This document shows, in pieces, positions 6,698-9,029 of a DNA stretch of 9,029 nt. Each line of letters begins with the position of its first letter. Within the stretch, counting starts at the first letter, position 1. The stretch covers positions 1 to 9,029 of the forward strand of contig CAMLFF010000117.1 in the NCBI GenBank assembly GCA_946479185.1, given 5' to 3'. A program made the translations under genes and the position numbers. The notes below the pieces were generated by a model that did no database searches, was not told the origin of the DNA, and was given only the letters and a program-made list of their open reading frames with translations. Source of the stretch: an uncultured Sphingobium sp. GTDB lineage: Bacteria; Pseudomonadota; Alphaproteobacteria; Sphingomonadales; Sphingomonadaceae.

Positions 6698-7468
6698 ATG
6701 GCAAGCGAACCGGGAACCGGGACGATCGACCCCAAGGAAGCCGCACATTTCGGCGCGCAGGCGGCTGATTGGTGGGATCCCAAAGGCGGCAGCGCAATGC
6801 TCCATAAGCTGGGGCCGGTGCGCATGGGCTATATCCGTGAGGCAATCGACCAGCATTGGAGCGGCGACACCCGTGCGCTGCGGCCTTTGCTCGGTAAGCG
6901 CGCGCTCGATATTGGCTGCGGCGCGGGGCTTGTCGCCGAGCCGCTTGGCCGTTTGGGCGCGCAGGTAACGGCCATCGATGCCGCGCCCGAAAGCATCGCC
7001 GTCGCGCAGGCTCACGCTGCCCAGATGGGCCTGGAGATCGATTATCGCGCGTGCGGTGTCGAAGCGCTGGATGAAGCGCCCTTCGATCTCATCACATCGC
7101 TGGAGGTCATCGAGCATGTGACCGACCCTGTGATGTTCCTGCGCGCCATTGCCAGACTGCTCAAGCCCGATGGGCTGTTCATCCTCTCAACGCCGAACCG
7201 CACCCCCCTCTCCCGCCTGATGATCGTGACGCTCGCCGAGGGGTTTGGCCGCATCGCCAAGGGCACGCATGACTGGTCGCGCTTCATCACGCCTGCCGAG
7301 ATCAGCGAGTTGCTGGCTGGGATGGGCCTGAAGGTCACAGATCAAAAAGGCATTGTGGCCGATCCGCGCTATGGCTTCACGCTCAGCAGCAATATGGAAC
7401 TCAACTATATCCTGACCGTTGTCGGCGAAACCGACCCCTCGCCTTCGCCGGAGCCTGAAACCCCATGA
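6698..7468 (+). CDS. ubiG: Ubiquinone biosynthesis O-methyltransferase UbiG
   Basis: A 256-residue SAM-dependent class I methyltransferase that carries out both O-methylations of ubiquinone biosynthesis (2-polyprenyl-6-hydroxyphenol and 3-demethylubiquinol) at the inner membrane surface. The N-terminus has the UbiG signature FGAQAADWWDPKGGSAMLHK then LGPVRMGYI (18-46). Motif I is ALDIGCGAGLVAEPLGRLGA (69-88), the acidic ribose-binding residue is D94, and FDLITSLEVIEHVTDP (129-144) is the post-I/II region. LLKPDGLFILSTPNRT (154-169) and HDWSRFITPAEI (191-202) follow, with the NYILTV end (236-241). The last 15 residues are a Pro/Glu-rich tail absent from the core fold. The start has AGGA six bases upstream. 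The stop overlaps the next gene's start (ATGA), so the MscS-family channel is probably translationally coupled to it. Confidence 0.95.
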   Translation: MASEPGTGTIDPKEAAHFGAQAADWWDPKGGSAMLHKLGPVRMGYIREAIDQHWSGDTRALRPLLGKRALDIGCGAGLVAEPLGRLGAQVTAIDAAPESIAVAQAHAAQMGLEIDYRACGVEALDEAPFDLITSLEVIEHVTDPVMFLRAIARLLKPDGLFILSTPNRTPLSRLMIVTLAEGFGRIAKGTHDWSRFITPAEISELLAGMGLKVTDQKGIVADPRYGFTLSSNMELNYILTVVGETDPSPSPEPETP

Positions 7469-8604
7469 CGACAGCAACGCCCCCTGCGAGCGGTGACCCC
7501 TTTGCGCCCTTCTATCAATGGACGAACTGGGTCACCGAGCATTGGCTCGAGCTTGTCATCGCCGTAACCGCTGGCGTTATCATCTATGCCGTGCTTGGGC
7601 TGCTGAAGCGTCTGCTCATACGTCTTTTCCGGAAGGCTGCGCACACGACCCCGGTGATGGCGGTGTTTGCCAGCGCTGTAGAGCGGAGCGGCCATATCTT
7701 CATGATGCTCGTCGCCACGCGACTGGTTCTTGGTTATACTGATCCGCCTGCCGCTCTGCTGCGCACAGTGCAGTTTCTCTTCACGATCAGCGTTGCCTAT
7801 CAGGCGGCTGTGTGGGTGCGGCAAATTGCGCTCGGCTTCATTCAGTTGCGGGCCGAACCGGGGCATGGTGGGAGCGAGACGCTTGCCAATGCCAGCGGCC
7901 TCATCAAGGTGCTGCTCTCGATTGCTATTTTCGCCATCGCCATCGTGATGGTGCTGGATAATCTGGGCGTCAATGTCACCGGCCTGGTGGCAGGCCTTGG
8001 CATCGGCGGCATCGCAATCGGCCTTGCTGCGCAGGGTATCTTTTCGGATTTGTTCGCCTCGCTCTCGATCATTTTCGACAAGCCGTTCAAAGTCGGCGAC
8101 CCGATCAACTTCGGTACGCAGACGGGCGTCGTGGAGCGCATCGGCCTTAAATCGACACGGTTGCGCGTGATTACCGGCGAGAAGATGGTCGTTTCGAACG
8201 CGCAACTGCTCAACAAGGAAATCACAAGCTATGCGGGGCTGGACCATCGTCGGCTTAAGTTTGCGATTGGCGTGATCTATCAGACCCCTCCGGAGCAGGC
8301 CGCCGCCATTCCCGATCTCCTGCGCGAAATTGTCGAGAAGCATGGCGGGCAGTTCGTGCGGGCCGGCTTCATCAATTTCGGCGCAAGCTCGCTCGATTTC
8401 GAAGTGGAGTTCGACGTCTACTCATGGGATTGGGATGCGGTCTATCAGATGCGCCACCAGATTGGGCTGGACGTGCTGCAGCGCTTCAATGAGCGCGGGC
8501 TGGAATTTGCCTATCCAACCCAGACGACCTTCACGGCAGCGCCGGACGGCCGGATGATCATGCCCTACGACCAAAATCTGCACAAGGTTGCGGGCTCAAC
8601 TTGA
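7465..8604 (+). CDS. MscS-family small-conductance mechanosensitive ion channel
   Basis: A 379-residue inner-membrane channel that opens under membrane tension to release solutes on osmotic downshock. Hydrophobic segments lie at about 28-48, 77-91, 100-120 and 147-166. The pore-lining helix follows at about 171-199 with the Gly/Ala pattern VAGLGIGGIAIGLAAQGIFS, then FDKPFKVGDPINFG at the start of the cytoplasmic beta domain. GVVERIGLKSTRLRVITGEK (221-240) and VVSNAQLLNKEITSY (242-256) complete the MscS signature, and the C-terminal alpha/beta part (about 263-355) ends in FAYPTQTTF. It is longer than E. coli MscS (286 residues) because of extra N-terminal helices. Its ATG overlaps the ubiG stop by four bases and no separate strong Shine-Dalgarno is seen, so coupling to ubiG is likely. 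Confidence 0.93.
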   Translation: MTTATPPASGDPFAPFYQWTNWVTEHWLELVIAVTAGVIIYAVLGLLKRLLIRLFRKAAHTTPVMAVFASAVERSGHIFMMLVATRLVLGYTDPPAALLRTVQFLFTISVAYQAAVWVRQIALGFIQLRAEPGHGGSETLANASGLIKVLLSIAIFAIAIVMVLDNLGVNVTGLVAGLGIGGIAIGLAAQGIFSDLFASLSIIFDKPFKVGDPINFGTQTGVVERIGLKSTRLRVITGEKMVVSNAQLLNKEITSYAGLDHRRLKFAIGVIYQTPPEQAAAIPDLLREIVEKHGGQFVRAGFINFGASSLDFEVEFDVYSWDWDAVYQMRHQIGLDVLQRFNERGLEFAYPTQTTFTAAPDGRMIMPYDQNLHKVAGST

Positions 8605-8605
8605 T

Positions 8606-8634
8606 TCCGTACGTCCCAACATTGAGACGACGGA
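8606..8634 (+). terminator. Stem-loop directly after the MscS gene
   Basis: TCCGT (8606-8610), a bulged A, and CGTC (8612-8615) pair with GACG (8626-8629) and ACGGA (8630-8634) around a ten-base loop, giving nine pairs with one bulge. It starts two bases after the channel's stop codon. No T-run follows on either strand, so it may protect the 3' end or terminate weakly rather than act as a classical terminator. Confidence 0.4.
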
Positions 8635-8638
8635 CAAA

Positions 8639-8671
8639 CGCCTGCGAGCAGCTTTAATCTGCTTTCCGGCG
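8639..8671. terminator. Second, imperfect hairpin in the convergent gap
   Basis: CGCC (8639-8642) and AGCAG (8647-8651) face CTGCT (8659-8663) and GGCG (8668-8671) around the loop CTTTAAT, with a mostly unpaired four-by-four internal loop. It ends ten bases before the stop of the minus-strand membrane protein. Read from the minus strand it is followed by TTTGT, from the plus strand by nothing T-rich. It is a modest candidate for terminating the right-edge gene. Confidence 0.25.
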
Positions 8672-8680
8672 GCGCATTGA

Positions 8681-9029
8681 TCAGGTCACGTCTGAGTAGT
8701 AATCTGCCCAGATGTGCGATTGCTTACGCTCGATCTTGGCGATCGCAACACCAGCCACCACCGCGCCCAGCGCCGTCAGCGCCAGCAACACGGGCCACAT
8801 CGCGACCGGCGAAAGTAGCAGGCTGATCACGGCACTGGCGAACAGGAACGGCACCACAGCAACGCTCGCCATCGCAGCGCGCTTACGCGCCTTCTTGCGC
8901 TTGGGGGCCACGCGCCAGAAATAGAGGCTCAGCAAAACGCCGATGTTCGCAGGCACGAAGACGAGCCAGACGAAGGGCATGTTCCACAGATAATAAGCGG
9001 AAACACCAAAGGTAGCTAAAGCGAGCAGC
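8681..9029 (-). CDS. Unrecognised multi-spanning membrane protein (5' end probably outside window)
   Basis: I do not recognise the family. From the only visible ATG (8980) the product is 99 residues: a hydrophobic segment (about 3-22), a strongly basic loop KRKKARKR (27-34), two more hydrophobic segments (about 36-57 and 61-82), and a polar tail KIERKQSHIWADYYSDVT. The frame stays open from 8980 to the window edge and encodes another hydrophobic stretch ending SAYYLWN. No Shine-Dalgarno precedes 8980. A four-helix protein with both basic stretches in the cytoplasm fits the positive-inside rule, so I treat the gene as cut by the window. Against this, codons upstream of 8980 have a lower third-position GC than the rest, so 8980 could still be the true start. 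It is convergent with the MscS gene across a 76-base gap. Confidence 0.6.
   Translation of the reverse strand, partial: LLALATFGVSAYYLWNMPFVWLVFVPANIGVLLSLYFWRVAPKRKKARKRAAMASVAVVPFLFASAVISLLLSPVAMWPVLLALTALGAVVAGVAIAKIERKQSHIWADYYSDVT

Noticed and set aside
7405..8343. 312-codon minus-strand frame opposite ubiG and the MscS gene
   Set aside because: Rich in His, Arg and Asp, no recognisable domain, and it covers two well-supported plus-strand genes.
1..9029. Possibility of a mobile element, defence island or other novel system
   Set aside because: All well-resolved genes are conserved housekeeping or envelope families, composition is even, and no integrase, transposase, toxin, nuclease, flanking repeats or tRNA attachment site is visible.

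Overview
The window looks like an ordinary chromosomal housekeeping segment of a GC-rich alphaproteobacterium, most likely a sphingomonad (Sphingomonas, Sphingobium, Novosphingobium or a relative). The assignment rests on recalled family knowledge: a YbgF/CpoB-like protein, a RodZ-like protein and a long PtsP in a row, with lysC and ubiG close by in divergent orientation. I see no transposase, phage gene, tRNA, rRNA, CRISPR array or compositional island.

Layout. Five genes run on the minus strand. In transcription order they are aspartate kinase (lysC, 5332-6591), a FabK/nitronate monooxygenase-type flavoprotein (4224-5237), the GAF-containing enzyme I of the nitrogen PTS (ptsP, 1823-4123), a RodZ-like HTH membrane protein (842-1717), and a secreted coiled-coil/TPR protein of the YbgF/CpoB kind (767 down to the window edge, incomplete). 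The gaps between them are 94, 100, 105 and 74 bases, so this is a loosely spaced co-directional cluster rather than a tightly packed operon. Several of the genes could have their own promoters. A 106-base divergent gap (6592-6697) separates lysC from the plus-strand pair ubiG (6698-7468) and an MscS-family channel (7465-8604), whose start and stop overlap as ATGA. Convergent to these, at the right edge, lies the 3' part of an unrecognised multi-spanning membrane protein. No gene-free stretch exceeds 300 bases.

How the genes work together. RodZ, the CpoB-like protein and MscS all act at the cell envelope (shape, division or outer-membrane constriction, turgor). LysC opens the aspartate pathway that supplies diaminopimelate to peptidoglycan as well as Lys, Met and Thr. 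PtsP is the nitrogen-status phosphotransfer sensor. UbiG makes ubiquinone. The link between these is only gene order. I find no evidence of a new defence, mobile or secretion system.

Points worth a second look: a strong internal ribosome binding site in lysC that predicts a separate regulatory beta subunit; a tandem 14-bp repeat upstream of the CpoB-like gene; the FabK-like flavoprotein beside lysC and ptsP; and hairpins after lysC and after the MscS gene.
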